Assembly (NCBI GenBank): GCA_947002045.1
Contig: CAMQJB010000001.1
Coordinates: forward strand, 21,018-85,017
Direction of reading: 5' to 3'
Length of the DNA stretch: 64,000 nucleotides
From: an uncultured Collinsella sp.
GTDB lineage: Bacteria; Actinomycetota; Coriobacteriia; Coriobacteriales; Coriobacteriaceae
In this document: one piece after another, positions 52,833-61,713 of the stretch
Layout of the letters: every line of letters begins with the position of its first letter
How positions within the stretch are numbered: the stretch's first letter is position 1
Notes under the pieces: generated by a model
What the model saw: only the letters and a program-made list of their open reading frames with translations
Told to the model about the DNA's origin: nothing
Database searches by the model: none
Position numbers and translations under genes: made by a program

Positions 52833-52971
52833 TTCCGATACACTCCAAGCACAGCCTAATCGCTTTGGCCAGCACGGCATCCGCCTCGCCACGCATAACG
52901 CCAAAGCACACCATGGCAATTCCGACGATCAACAAAGCGACCTGTACCACGGGTTTTACCGCTTTGAACAA
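52825..52971 (-). CDS. CD1871A-type CXXC micro-protein
   Basis: 48 aa, starting with TTG 52971 (AAAGGAG 8 nt upstream). One hydrophobic helix (VVQVALLIVGIAMVCFGVM) is followed by GEADAVLAKAI and the end CLECIGIG. This C-terminal CxxC-IGIG pattern is typical of the CD1871A family CXXC-motif proteins. Its stop overlaps the TTG start of the polyferredoxin gene (TTGGATAA), so the two are translationally coupled. It may act as a small thiol or cluster partner of the polyferredoxin. Confidence 0.8.
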   Translation of the reverse strand: MFKAVKPVVQVALLIVGIAMVCFGVMRGEADAVLAKAIRLCLECIGIG

Positions 52972-53061
52972 CCTGACCACTCCTTTCGTTACGCGACCAT
53001 TGGACCATATCGGCTATAAAATCCGTGTTAAGCGCGATTTGAAATGTGCAAGGAGACTGTT

Positions 53062-53736
53062 ATGCGTATTTTGATCGTCGAGGACGAGCGGGCGCTGTGT
53101 GACGCAATCGCGCGCAGCTTGCGAAACTTGGCGTACAGCGTCGACTGCTGTCACGACGGACAGGAGGCGCTCGACCTGCTGGATGTTGAGGCCTTCGACC
53201 TCGTGGTACTCGACCTCAACCTTCCCCGTATCGATGGCATGACCGTACTCAGGGAACTTAGGAAAACTGACTGCGAGACTAAGGTACTGATTCTGTCCGC
53301 ACGCGGCGAAGTATCCGACAAAGTCGCCGGCCTCGACGCCGGCGCCAACGATTACCTCACAAAGCCGTTTCATCTGGACGAGCTTGCGGCAAGGATTCGC
53401 AGCCTTACCCTCAGGCGCTTTGCACAAAGCGACATAGTTTTAACCTGCGGAAAGCTCAGCTTTGACACCAAGGCGCGCATCGCTTCCGTGGACAGCGAGG
53501 CTTTATCTCTTACGCGCAAGGAAACGGGAATCTTGGAATACCTGATGCTTAATCAGGGGCGTCCGGTAAGCCAAGAGGAGCTTATCGAGCACGTCTGGGA
53601 TAGCACCGTAAACAGCTTTAGCAACGCAACCCGCGTTCATATCTCGTCGCTCCGCAAAAAGCTACGCAGCGCTTTGGGATACGACCCGATTCGCAATCGG
53701 ATTGGAGAGGGCTACGTTATGGAGGATGGAGAATGA
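53062..53736 (+). CDS. OmpR-family response regulator
   Basis: 224 aa. Receiver domain with acidic residues Glu7/Asp8 and phospho-acceptor Asp51 (VVLDLNLPRIDG), Lys in KPF, then a winged helix (about 125-222) ending GYVMEDGE. ATG 53062 has AAGGAGACTGTT upstream. It is divergent from the redox operon starting at 52971 and overlaps the kinase start by 4 nt. It may regulate that operon. Confidence 0.95.
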   Translation: MRILIVEDERALCDAIARSLRNLAYSVDCCHDGQEALDLLDVEAFDLVVLDLNLPRIDGMTVLRELRKTDCETKVLILSARGEVSDKVAGLDAGANDYLTKPFHLDELAARIRSLTLRRFAQSDIVLTCGKLSFDTKARIASVDSEALSLTRKETGILEYLMLNQGRPVSQEELIEHVWDSTVNSFSNATRVHISSLRKKLRSALGYDPIRNRIGEGYVMEDGE

Positions 53737-54884
53737 AAGGGCTTTCGCTGCAATGGCGCATAACGATTATGACGGCACTGCTCACGTGTGCGGCATGCGT
53801 GCTGACGAACTGCCTGGTCGGCTATACGGGCATGCGCTATATGGATGCCATCGGCAGTGACATCTCGGCCTTTAACGCAACCGGCGAAGATTCGCCCCAG
53901 GCGTTCGACCCAACGAAAACGACCCTCGATGACGAGGTCACGATCGTCGTAAACGACGCACAGGAGTCTTTTGGCACGACAGCCTGGTACATCACGGCTG
54001 GAGTCACACTCCTTGGCGGCGTGCTGGCATACTTTGTGAGTGGCCGTGCACTCAAACCGCTACGAGCTTTTGCAGCCCAGGTTGAGCGCGTGCAGCCTGA
54101 CAACCTAAGCGAAATCAGACTCAGTGAAGATGTGCCCACCGAGCTACAACGATGCAGCGCCTCTTTCAACGACATGATCACTCGTCTTGGCGAAGGATTC
54201 TCTGCGCAGCGTCAGTTTACCGGCAACGCGGCACACGAGCTGCGCACCCCGCTCGCCCTTATGCAAGCACAGATTGAACTATTCATCTCTGAGCACTCCG
54301 GTTTGCAACCCGAAACAGCCGAGCTGCTCGGCCTGCTACAAGAACAAACCGAGCGCATGTCTCGAATGACCAAGGTATTGCTCGAGATGAGTGAGCTCCG
54401 CAGCGTTCCTTGCGAGGACGATGTTGAACTTGGCCCCTTGTCCGAAGAGGTCCTCACCGACCTTGCGCCACTTGCCGAGAATAATGGCATAGCCCTCGAT
54501 TGCTCCGGAGACGCTTTGACAATCGGAAGTGATACGCTCCTCTATCGGCTGGTGTTCAATCTGGTCGAAAACGCCATCCGCTACAGCCGCTCCAGCTCGA
54601 CTGTCAACGTCTCCATCAGCGACAGCGACAGCCACGTGCTCCTGCGAGTCAAAGATGAGGGCCCGGGAATACCCAAGCAGTACCGAGAGAGCATCTTCCA
54701 GCCGTTCTTTCGTCTAGACAAATCCCGCAGCAGGGCATACGGCGGCGCAGGACTCGGGCTAGCGCTTGTTTGGGAGATTGCAGCGCTTCACGGTGGCACG
54801 GTAGAGGTCGAAGCAAGTTCTGAGAACGGGACCACCATGCTCGTAAGCCTTCCAAAACGATCCGTAGCATTAACCGAACAGTAA
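53733..54884 (+). CDS. Sensor histidine kinase
   Basis: 383 aa. Two membrane helices (about 12-33 and 82-104) enclose a short 45-residue extracytoplasmic loop (SDISAFNATGEDSPQAF). HAMP-like linker, HisKA with phospho-acceptor His168 (NAAHELRTPLAL), then HATPase_c with NAIRYS, DEGPGI and GLGLALV. It overlaps the regulator gene by 4 nt. It could sense envelope redox state given the neighbours, though this is inference. Confidence 0.94.
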   Translation: MKGLSLQWRITIMTALLTCAACVLTNCLVGYTGMRYMDAIGSDISAFNATGEDSPQAFDPTKTTLDDEVTIVVNDAQESFGTTAWYITAGVTLLGGVLAYFVSGRALKPLRAFAAQVERVQPDNLSEIRLSEDVPTELQRCSASFNDMITRLGEGFSAQRQFTGNAAHELRTPLALMQAQIELFISEHSGLQPETAELLGLLQEQTERMSRMTKVLLEMSELRSVPCEDDVELGPLSEEVLTDLAPLAENNGIALDCSGDALTIGSDTLLYRLVFNLVENAIRYSRSSSTVNVSISDSDSHVLLRVKDEGPGIPKQYRESIFQPFFRLDKSRSRAYGGAGLGLALVWEIAALHGGTVEVEASSENGTTMLVSLPKRSVALTEQ

Positions 54885-54951
54885 AACGAAAGGGGTCCCG
54901 AGCAACAGGAGTACAATTGCTGCATTGTTGCCACCTGATGGGAGATGGAAG

Positions 54952-55955
54952 ATGGACTGCGATGGCTACCCGCGCATTCCCATGCCGTTGATGTGCACTG
55001 CCTTTGTGCCGGGGCAGATTGACGCTGCGGTTGCAGGCATTTCCAACCCCGATTCACGCACCATCGCCACGGCAGAAGCACTGTACTTTCGCGGACAGGC
55101 CACGCTCGCCGCCGAGACAGCACGCCCCTATCTTGACGCCACCGACCCCACACTGCGCTATTCCGCATGCTTTATCTGCGGATATGCCAGTCTGTCGCTC
55201 AACCGTATCGCCGATGCCCGCCGTTGCCTTGCGGGCATCCTCGATACGCCACCTGACGATGAATCGCCTGCCGTCCACGCCATACATATCCTGTTCGCCT
55301 CTGCCGCGAGCGTCCTGCTGCACTTGCCTTCCCCGTATTCCGCCGAGGAGTTTTATCCGCTTGCGGCGCATCTGCCCGAAGGCCTGCGCCTGTTCGCCAG
55401 CTACGTGATGGCGCACGCCTTGTATCTGCGCGGCGAATACGGCCGCAGCCTGGGCATGGTGGAAAATGCCCTGATCATGAAACAGGGAAGCTATCCCATC
55501 TCGGAACTGTTCCTGCACCTGGCGGCTTCCATGGCATGCATGAGCCTCAAGGACATCGACGCCGCAAAGGCACATTTCGGAGCCGCTTGGGACATTGCGC
55601 GCCCCGACGGCCTTATCGAGCTCATTGGCGAGCACCAGGGCTTTTACAGGGGCTCATCGAGGCATGCTTAAAATCGCAATACCCTGACGATTTCGCACGC
55701 ATCATCGAGATTACGTATCGATTCAGCTACGGCTGGCGGCGCATCCACAACCCCGATTCGGGCGAGGACGTGGCCGACGATTTAACGACCACGGAGTTCA
55801 CCATGGCCATGCTCGCCTGCCGCGGATGGACCAACGCCGAAATCGCACGCCACATGGGAGTATCGCCGGGCACCGTTAAAAACCGCCTATCAGGAGTGTA
55901 TGCCAAGCTTGGTATCGGAACTCGCGCCGAGCTGATTGCCCACATGTTGCGCTAG
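54952..55955 (+). pseudogene. LuxR-type regulator split by a one-base frameshift
   Basis: The first frame (from ATG 54952) codes a helical N-terminal region (ATAEALYFRGQATLAAETA and similar pairs, TPR-like) and runs to a stop at 55669-55671. The second frame continues as LLQGLIEACLKSQYPDDF and reaches a LuxR-type HTH (TNAEIARHMGVSPGTVKNRL, LGIGTRAEL) ending at 55955. Adding one G to the run at 55638-55640 joins them as one 334-aa protein (EHQGLLQGLIEA). This is either a real mutation or an assembly error. It precedes the surface-protein gene. Confidence 0.8.
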
Positions 55956-56112
55956 CGGCCAGACTGCCCGGCGTATCGAAAGCCCTCCGGGGGCCTGACG
56001 CTTTCGCGCACTCAAATTGGACATTTTGGCCATCGAACGGCACTACCGCCACGGGGCACCTTCTCGCAAAATAGGATTATTTCCACCGATACCTGCGGGA
56101 TGGGAGCCAAAG

Positions 56113-59100
56113 ATGCTTGATCGCCGTTCGCTACTTGTTGCCGGAGCGTCCTCGCTGGCGAGCATTATGTTGCCGCGCGTGCCGGGAAGCGCAAACGCCT
56201 TCATATTGCCGTTCGCGCCCACCGAAGCCTATGCCGACGAAAAAGACCCCTTCAAGGTGCTCGTTCTCTCGCGCACCATGTTTGGTGTGGTCGTGGTCGA
56301 CGTCGCCAACAAGAATACGCCCATCAAGGGAGCCCAGGTCACGCTTGCGTCGCGTTATGCCGCGAGCAAGCAGCTCACCGCCACGACCGACGACGAGGGC
56401 ACGGCTATCTTTGAGGTCGCCCCTCTTTCGGAAGGCTACGTGGACGAGGCGACGCTCCTTGACGCGTACGACTTTAACGGCGGCATCTCCATTAGCATGG
56501 CGGGTTACCGTGATGTCGAGATTCCCCTTGCGCGTATCCAGGGCGGCACCGCCATAACCGCGCCCACGCGTCCGCTTTCCGACGGCGAGCCGTACTTCCG
56601 CCAGCTCACATTCGACGAATGGGACATCCAGTACGCCGATGCTACGTTTATGGCAATGCCGAAGGACGACACGGCAAACGAGCAGGCCGATACGCATGCC
56701 TTTACCGTGCAGGCGCATCTGCCACAGGGTGGACAGGCAACGCTGTACATCAACAAGGTAATGCCCGCTGCGGGCAGCTCACCCGAAACCGTCACGCAGA
56801 TTGGCCAAGTTAAGGCCAGCGCATCGGGCGCGGATAATCTGGCGACGTTCACACTCGAAGACAAGTTCCTCGACGCGGCATCGAGCCTTCTGGAAGAAGG
56901 ATGCAAGCTGCGCTTTGTGCTCGACTACCAGGGCAAAACCTACACGCTCTCATCCCCCATGGCCGTTGTCACCGCGCCGGCCGCAAAGGCGGAATCCGGA
57001 TCGACCACTATCGTCCCCACTACCATGGACCAAGAGATTACTCCGTTTGATTTCCCAGCAGCGTTTCCCGGCATTGGCGGCAACAAGTTCACCTGCTGGA
57101 TGCCCTCGTTCCCTATTTTGTTCGATTTCTCGTTTGCCGGGTACGTACTGTTTGGCGGAGGATACAAACCGGTCGGCTACATGAACGATTCGGGCAATCC
57201 GGATCCGGAGTACTGGAAGAAGTCACCGCGCGAGTCGGGTGCCAAGCAGGCAAACCGCTACCTTGACGAGATGGAGGGGAAGTGGAATCAGTACAAGAGT
57301 ATGAGTGCCGGTTCGGGAACCGATCCAAGAAACACTAAGCTCCTTCGCCACCATTGCACGCTGCTGTTCACGATGGATATCGCCACACAGCTGTACGGCT
57401 CGCTCGCCTACGATTGGGTGGGCAAAACCTGGGGCAACAACAACGACCCCGCATACGGCAATATTAAGGCACTCTTTCAAGTAAGAACCGACCTCAATTG
57501 GACCGAGCAGTTTACCCTAGGACCGGTGCCGTTTTTCCTAAACGTCAACCCCTGGGTGCTGGCGAAGCTGGCGCTCGCCGTGGGTGCCCACACGCACGGC
57601 AGCGGCGCGACATTTTTTAAAAACATTTCGCTCGACTATTCAAACACCTCGGGCTCGTTCACCATCCAGATCGGGCTTGCCGTCACCTTTGGCGCCGGCG
57701 TTGCAGGCGTCGCTTCGTCTGCCGTGCGCGGCGCCGCATCCCTCACGCTGTTCATTGGGTACGAGAAGGCAGATGGACACCAGCTTCCGCGACTGCGCGT
57801 AGGTGCAGACGTCGATGTCGATGTGATACTCCAGTTCGTAATGTTCAAGTGGACCACCAAGGCTTGGTCGGGGTCGTGGCCCACACTCCTCGATTCGTGG
57901 AATATGTCGGTGAACAATGGCAACCAGTATGTGCTCCAGCGCTCTGAGCTCGCATTGGGTGGAGATACGCCTTACACGCTGGATGCCCGCTTCGGCACGC
58001 CCGGCAACATCGAGGCGGGCGGCGTGCCGCAATTTATCGCATCGGCCACCATCGTCACCAACGCCGAGCTGCTCGCACGCGCCGAGGTTAAGGCCACTGC
58101 CGTAAACGCCGCGCCTGTCGTGCGCGATTGGGATCAAGCGGTCACGTGCATTGAGCTCGAGGCGGATGCAGAAAGCGACGACGCGGGACAGATCGAGCAT
58201 TTCGTCCATGCACTGATAGGGAACGACGAAAACGCCGCGCCGATGTACGAGTACACCTATATCGGGCAGGCGAAGGACGCCGTTGCGGAGCCCAACGCCA
58301 ATTCTGCCGGCGTGTCGGAGGACGAGCGTGGCGGCATCAAGCCCTCGAGCGACAACGTGCTGTTTACTGGCGTGCTCAGCGAAGCTCACATGAGGCTGGC
58401 AATGATTGCCGGCGTAGAATGCCTGTTCCGTATCGCCTCGGTGCGCTACGGCGACAATGGCCGCTCGCGCCTAGTGGTGCACACAAAGGCAAACGGCACG
58501 TGGTCTGCCCCCATGCCCGTGGACTTCCCCCTTGGGTTTGGCGAGAACGACGTGGAGCGCGACGGCATATTCGATTACGACTTCGACGTAGTGGAATATA
58601 CGGACGGAAGAGAAAACCAGGACGCCTACGTGCTGCTGGTCTCGGGCGAGCGCCCCGACGGCGACAACACCCTTTTCGATACGGCGAGCACAGCCGGCAT
58701 ACTGTCCGTTGTGCGCCTGCGCATAAGTAATGACGAGATCCGTGTGGTGTCGCACACGTCGTGGCGCAGCATCTCGCGCGGCCGTCTTCAGGAGGATGGC
58801 CACCATTGTCTGCAGTGTCCACGCATCACGGTGGGCAAGACGCTGGTCGACGGGCGCCTGTCGGGCGCTTACCTCCACCGCCGCGGAACCACCGCAGAAA
58901 AGGCGCTGGGCAATGAGGCAGAGGTTGCGCTGGAGTGCTTCACCCTGTGGTCGGATGATTTGGGCGACAGCCTCACGTTCCGTCAGGTCCTCCGCTTTCC
59001 GCAAGCGCCATCGAGCATCGAGCTGGGCGTACCCGAGAATATCAACGGAAAAATGGTGGTGCCCGTTGCATACGAAACTGCAAACGGTTGTGGCTGCGCA

Positions 59101-60480
59101 TCGTATGCCGTGATCGGCCAGTCCATTGCGGGCTGGGGCGTTATGTCACCAGACGCTACGGTACCCCGTGCGGTACCGTGGCCACAACATTCGGGCTTTT
59201 TGGCAACCGTCAACGAGCAACTGCAGCATATTACTTGGACGCGAGGCGCATCGGCATTTGCAACGCAGCCCGTGGGTGCCGCAGGCTGTGGTCCGGCATC
59301 GTTTAGCGTAAGCAACAACGGCAGGTGCGTGCTCTATGTAGAGAATACCGATGGCAAGGTGGGACAAACCTACGACGAAGAAGGCAACCCGGTAGCAGTG
59401 ATGGGCAAGCACTTCCGCATCTTCGCCAGCACCTTGGCAGGCGATCTGTTCACGGAGCCGTTCGTGATGTGCGAGCTGGACCATCCCGTCGATCAGATAA
59501 CGACATTTTTGACGTCGGGAGGCATGCTCTCCGCGCTCGCCACACACATTGTGAGCGCGGAGAAGAGCGAGGCAGAGCTGCACGGCATCGAAGTGCCCTT
59601 GGTGGCGTGTGCCACTCCGACGGGCGCGGTCGCTACCTCGGGCGCGGTGGTGCCCGGAGCAGCAGGTGAATCCTTTATGGTCACGGTGCGAAACGACGGC
59701 AACACCTTGCTGACCGCCGGCACGATCGATCTGTACCGAGAGGGCTCCAGCCAGCCGTTCTCCAGTGCATCCATCGGGTTCGGAGCGAATGCACGAATGG
59801 CATCGATCTACGATCCGGAGCTCGCCGAGGATGCTTCGGCCAACGACATGGCACACGTGAAGTACGCGCTCGAGACGCTGGGCGCACGTTTTGCGACGCA
59901 CCCGCTGGTTGCCGACAATGGCAACGCCGTGCTGGCACCAGGCTGCACGGCACAGTTCCGCATGAGCTTCGCCATCCCCGAGAGTTGGGGCGACGAAGTG
60001 GGCAAACGCGTAACGCTGTATGCGAAGGCGCGTGATCTGGTGGCGCTCGATCCCGTGACGCTCGAGGAAATTCGACCGGGCGCAAACTCGGCGCTGGGTG
60101 CCGTACTGCACGAGCTTCATGTGCCCGACGCGGCATGCGAGCGCTCAGAAGTTCAGGTCGGCGTATGCGGCAGCGCGGATACGACAGGACTTCACGACGC
60201 CCCGATGACGGTCGACGGCGATGGCGGCACGAGTGGAGGTGGCTCCGGCGGAAGCAGCTCCGGAGGCGGCAGTGGATCTGGCAGCGGCAAGAATCACGGC
60301 AATAACAAGCGCTCCGGAAAAGCGGGCGCGCTTGCGGGCACGGGCGATGTCAACGTCCCCCTGACGGCAGCCGCAGCAGCACTCGCCGCAGCCGGCGCCG
60401 GCCTCGTCGCCTACAGCGCCCGCCGCACGGCGCTCGAAAACGACACCGCCGATGAGGTCAATTCGGATACGCCTCGCTAG
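56113..60480 (+). CDS. Giant surface protein with Tat-like signal and LAxTG-like anchor
   Basis: 1455 aa. The N-terminus MLDRRSLLVAGASSLAS has a twin Arg (4-5) and the signal probably ends near AYA-DE (39-41). Residues 55-125 resemble a carboxypeptidase-regulatory/Cna-B-like fold (TPIKGAQVTLASRY, DDEGTAIFEV). The central kilobase has no recognised domain. The C-terminus has a Gly/Ser-rich linker (about 1370-1395), LAGTG at 1407-1411, a hydrophobic helix and a basic tail, as in sortase-anchored proteins. ATG 56113 has TGGGAG upstream. Possibly controlled by the LuxR gene before it. Function unknown. Confidence 0.85.
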   Translation: MLDRRSLLVAGASSLASIMLPRVPGSANAFILPFAPTEAYADEKDPFKVLVLSRTMFGVVVVDVANKNTPIKGAQVTLASRYAASKQLTATTDDEGTAIFEVAPLSEGYVDEATLLDAYDFNGGISISMAGYRDVEIPLARIQGGTAITAPTRPLSDGEPYFRQLTFDEWDIQYADATFMAMPKDDTANEQADTHAFTVQAHLPQGGQATLYINKVMPAAGSSPETVTQIGQVKASASGADNLATFTLEDKFLDAASSLLEEGCKLRFVLDYQGKTYTLSSPMAVVTAPAAKAESGSTTIVPTTMDQEITPFDFPAAFPGIGGNKFTCWMPSFPILFDFSFAGYVLFGGGYKPVGYMNDSGNPDPEYWKKSPRESGAKQANRYLDEMEGKWNQYKSMSAGSGTDPRNTKLLRHHCTLLFTMDIATQLYGSLAYDWVGKTWGNNNDPAYGNIKALFQVRTDLNWTEQFTLGPVPFFLNVNPWVLAKLALAVGAHTHGSGATFFKNISLDYSNTSGSFTIQIGLAVTFGAGVAGVASSAVRGAASLTLFIGYEKADGHQLPRLRVGADVDVDVILQFVMFKWTTKAWSGSWPTLLDSWNMSVNNGNQYVLQRSELALGGDTPYTLDARFGTPGNIEAGGVPQFIASATIVTNAELLARAEVKATAVNAAPVVRDWDQAVTCIELEADAESDDAGQIEHFVHALIGNDENAAPMYEYTYIGQAKDAVAEPNANSAGVSEDERGGIKPSSDNVLFTGVLSEAHMRLAMIAGVECLFRIASVRYGDNGRSRLVVHTKANGTWSAPMPVDFPLGFGENDVERDGIFDYDFDVVEYTDGRENQDAYVLLVSGERPDGDNTLFDTASTAGILSVVRLRISNDEIRVVSHTSWRSISRGRLQEDGHHCLQCPRITVGKTLVDGRLSGAYLHRRGTTAEKALGNEAEVALECFTLWSDDLGDSLTFRQVLRFPQAPSSIELGVPENINGKMVVPVAYETANGCGCASYAVIGQSIAGWGVMSPDATVPRAVPWPQHSGFLATVNEQLQHITWTRGASAFATQPVGAAGCGPASFSVSNNGRCVLYVENTDGKVGQTYDEEGNPVAVMGKHFRIFASTLAGDLFTEPFVMCELDHPVDQITTFLTSGGMLSALATHIVSAEKSEAELHGIEVPLVACATPTGAVATSGAVVPGAAGESFMVTVRNDGNTLLTAGTIDLYREGSSQPFSSASIGFGANARMASIYDPELAEDASANDMAHVKYALETLGARFATHPLVADNGNAVLAPGCTAQFRMSFAIPESWGDEVGKRVTLYAKARDLVALDPVTLEEIRPGANSALGAVLHELHVPDAACERSEVQVGVCGSADTTGLHDAPMTVDGDGGTSGGGSGGSSSGGGSGSGSGKNHGNNKRSGKAGALAGTGDVNVPLTAAAAALAAAGAGLVAYSARRTALENDTADEVNSDTPR

Positions 60481-60531
60481 CTCCCAGTTACCTTTGCGAG
60501 AGACGCCGACTCGGCTCATCGAACACCAAAA

Positions 60532-60561
60532 GGGCTGGTTCTGGATACCCAGAGCCAGCCC
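60532..60561 (-). terminator. Terminator of the DUF membrane protein gene (minus strand)
   Basis: GGGCTGGTTCTGG / CCAGAGCCAGCCC stem. On the minus strand it is followed by TTTTGGTG, 9 nt after the gene's stop codon. Confidence 0.7.
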
Positions 60562-60569
60562 GTTGCGAA

Positions 60570-61154
60570 TTAGATGTCGTCAGAGGAGTCGAGTTCTGCC
60601 TCGAGCTTGGCACGGCGTCTTTTCGCCGTGAAAAACGTTGCGCACAGGCCAGCAAACGTGGCCGCGAAAATCGTCGCACCGCAGAACACGCCCGTGGCCA
60701 GGTTCGCCAACCAAAAGACGCTTTCGAGCGGTACGATCTGCGCCTCAGCGATACAGCGCATTGCGGCAATAACAAGCGCGAACGCGGCGCCGCTAAGACC
60801 GCTGAGAAGTAGGAAATATCCAACAGGAAGATGCTCGGTTTGCCCAAAACGATTGGTATCGACATAGCCCTTCCGCGTTTGCAGTCCTGCGCAAATCAAC
60901 ATCACGAGAACGAGCCACAAATACATGGCTGCCTCGAACGGCGTTGCAAAGCCATGCGGCATTTCACTGGCGTCGCTGTGAACCCACGCAACCTGTCGAG
61001 CTATAAACTGGTAGAAAAATATCATCAACATGCCAAACGAAAGCAGCACGAAACCAATCTTGTAGATCTTCGCGCTCTCAGCCTCCAGGCGCTCATCCTT
61101 TGGGCCGGCATATTCACGCCACTTTTGCACGATTTTCAGATCTTCATATTTCAT
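60570..61154 (-). CDS. Membrane protein paired with an XRE regulator (possible DUF6773)
   Basis: 194 aa. A charged N-terminus (GPKDERLEAESAKIYKIG) and four hydrophobic segments (about 33-50, 73-92, 110-135, 148-172) with a basic/acidic tail. The N-terminal wording resembles DUF6773-type proteins that accompany XRE regulators, but this is tentative. It lies 9 nt after the XRE gene, as one operon. Confidence 0.8.
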   Translation of the reverse strand: MKYEDLKIVQKWREYAGPKDERLEAESAKIYKIGFVLLSFGMLMIFFYQFIARQVAWVHSDASEMPHGFATPFEAAMYLWLVLVMLICAGLQTRKGYVDTNRFGQTEHLPVGYFLLLSGLSGAAFALVIAAMRCIAEAQIVPLESVFWLANLATGVFCGATIFAATFAGLCATFFTAKRRRAKLEAELDSSDDI

Positions 61155-61163
61155 AGTGAACTC

Positions 61164-61394
61164 CTAAAGAGTATTAGGGTCGGCGTCGGTTTCGTCTTCC
61201 CAAAACAAGTCGTTCAACGTAACGCGCAGCACCTTACAGATTGCCACGCACAAATTGAGCGTGGGGTTGTAGCCGCCCGCCTCGATAAGACCGATAGTCT
61301 GGCGCGTAACGCCCACGGCCTCGGCCAAGTCAGCTTGCGAAAGGCCAACCGCCGCGCGCGCCGCCTTCATGCGTAGGTTCTTTTTATCCGGCAT
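61164..61394 (-). CDS. Small XRE-family regulator
   Basis: 76 aa, a compact HTH_3 repressor (LSQADLAEAVGVTRQTIGLI; GYNPTLNLCVAICKVLRVTL). ATG 61394 has AAAGGAACTCC upstream. It belongs to the group of short XRE proteins that control a membrane partner gene. Three GACAGATAT-like sites flank the promoter, consistent with autoregulation. Confidence 0.92.
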   Translation of the reverse strand: MPDKKNLRMKAARAAVGLSQADLAEAVGVTRQTIGLIEAGGYNPTLNLCVAICKVLRVTLNDLFWEDETDADPNTL

Positions 61395-61442
61395 GGAGTT
61401 CCTTTCGTAGTAATGGACAGATATCCGTTGCAACATGACAGA

Positions 61443-61471
61443 AATATATTGCATCCATCAGAAGATGTCAA
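61443..61471 (-). promoter_or_regulatory. Consensus promoter of the XRE operon
   Basis: On the minus strand TTGACA (61466-61471) and TATATT (61443-61448) are 17 nt apart. GACAGATAT-type words lie at 61416-61424 (downstream of the -10), 61438-61446 (on the -10) and 61474-61482 (inverted, upstream of the -35). They look like operators of the XRE repressor. The rest of 61395-61713 has no gene. Confidence 0.75.
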
Positions 61472-61713
61472 CTATATCTGTCATTATGGAAACCATGTTC
61501 GTCATCGCCATGCGGACACAACAACTTCGATTCGCTATTCAAACTTACTCGGACAGAACCGGCTCGATTTTGTGCGAGTGAGCTCTTTTCAACCTAAGCT
61601 CGAACGATTGTTCGATGGATTTCGTGTTGGTTGGAATCGCCCAAGGGCTGGGCTATGCTACCTTGACTATCTATATGACTAAAACGCAGCAAAGGAGTAT
61701 CGAGAGAGCGAGC

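Noticed and set aside
55630..55660. Programmed -1 frameshift in the LuxR-type gene
   Set aside because: No X-XXY-YYZ slippery heptamer is present at the joint; a lost G in a short G-run explains the break better.
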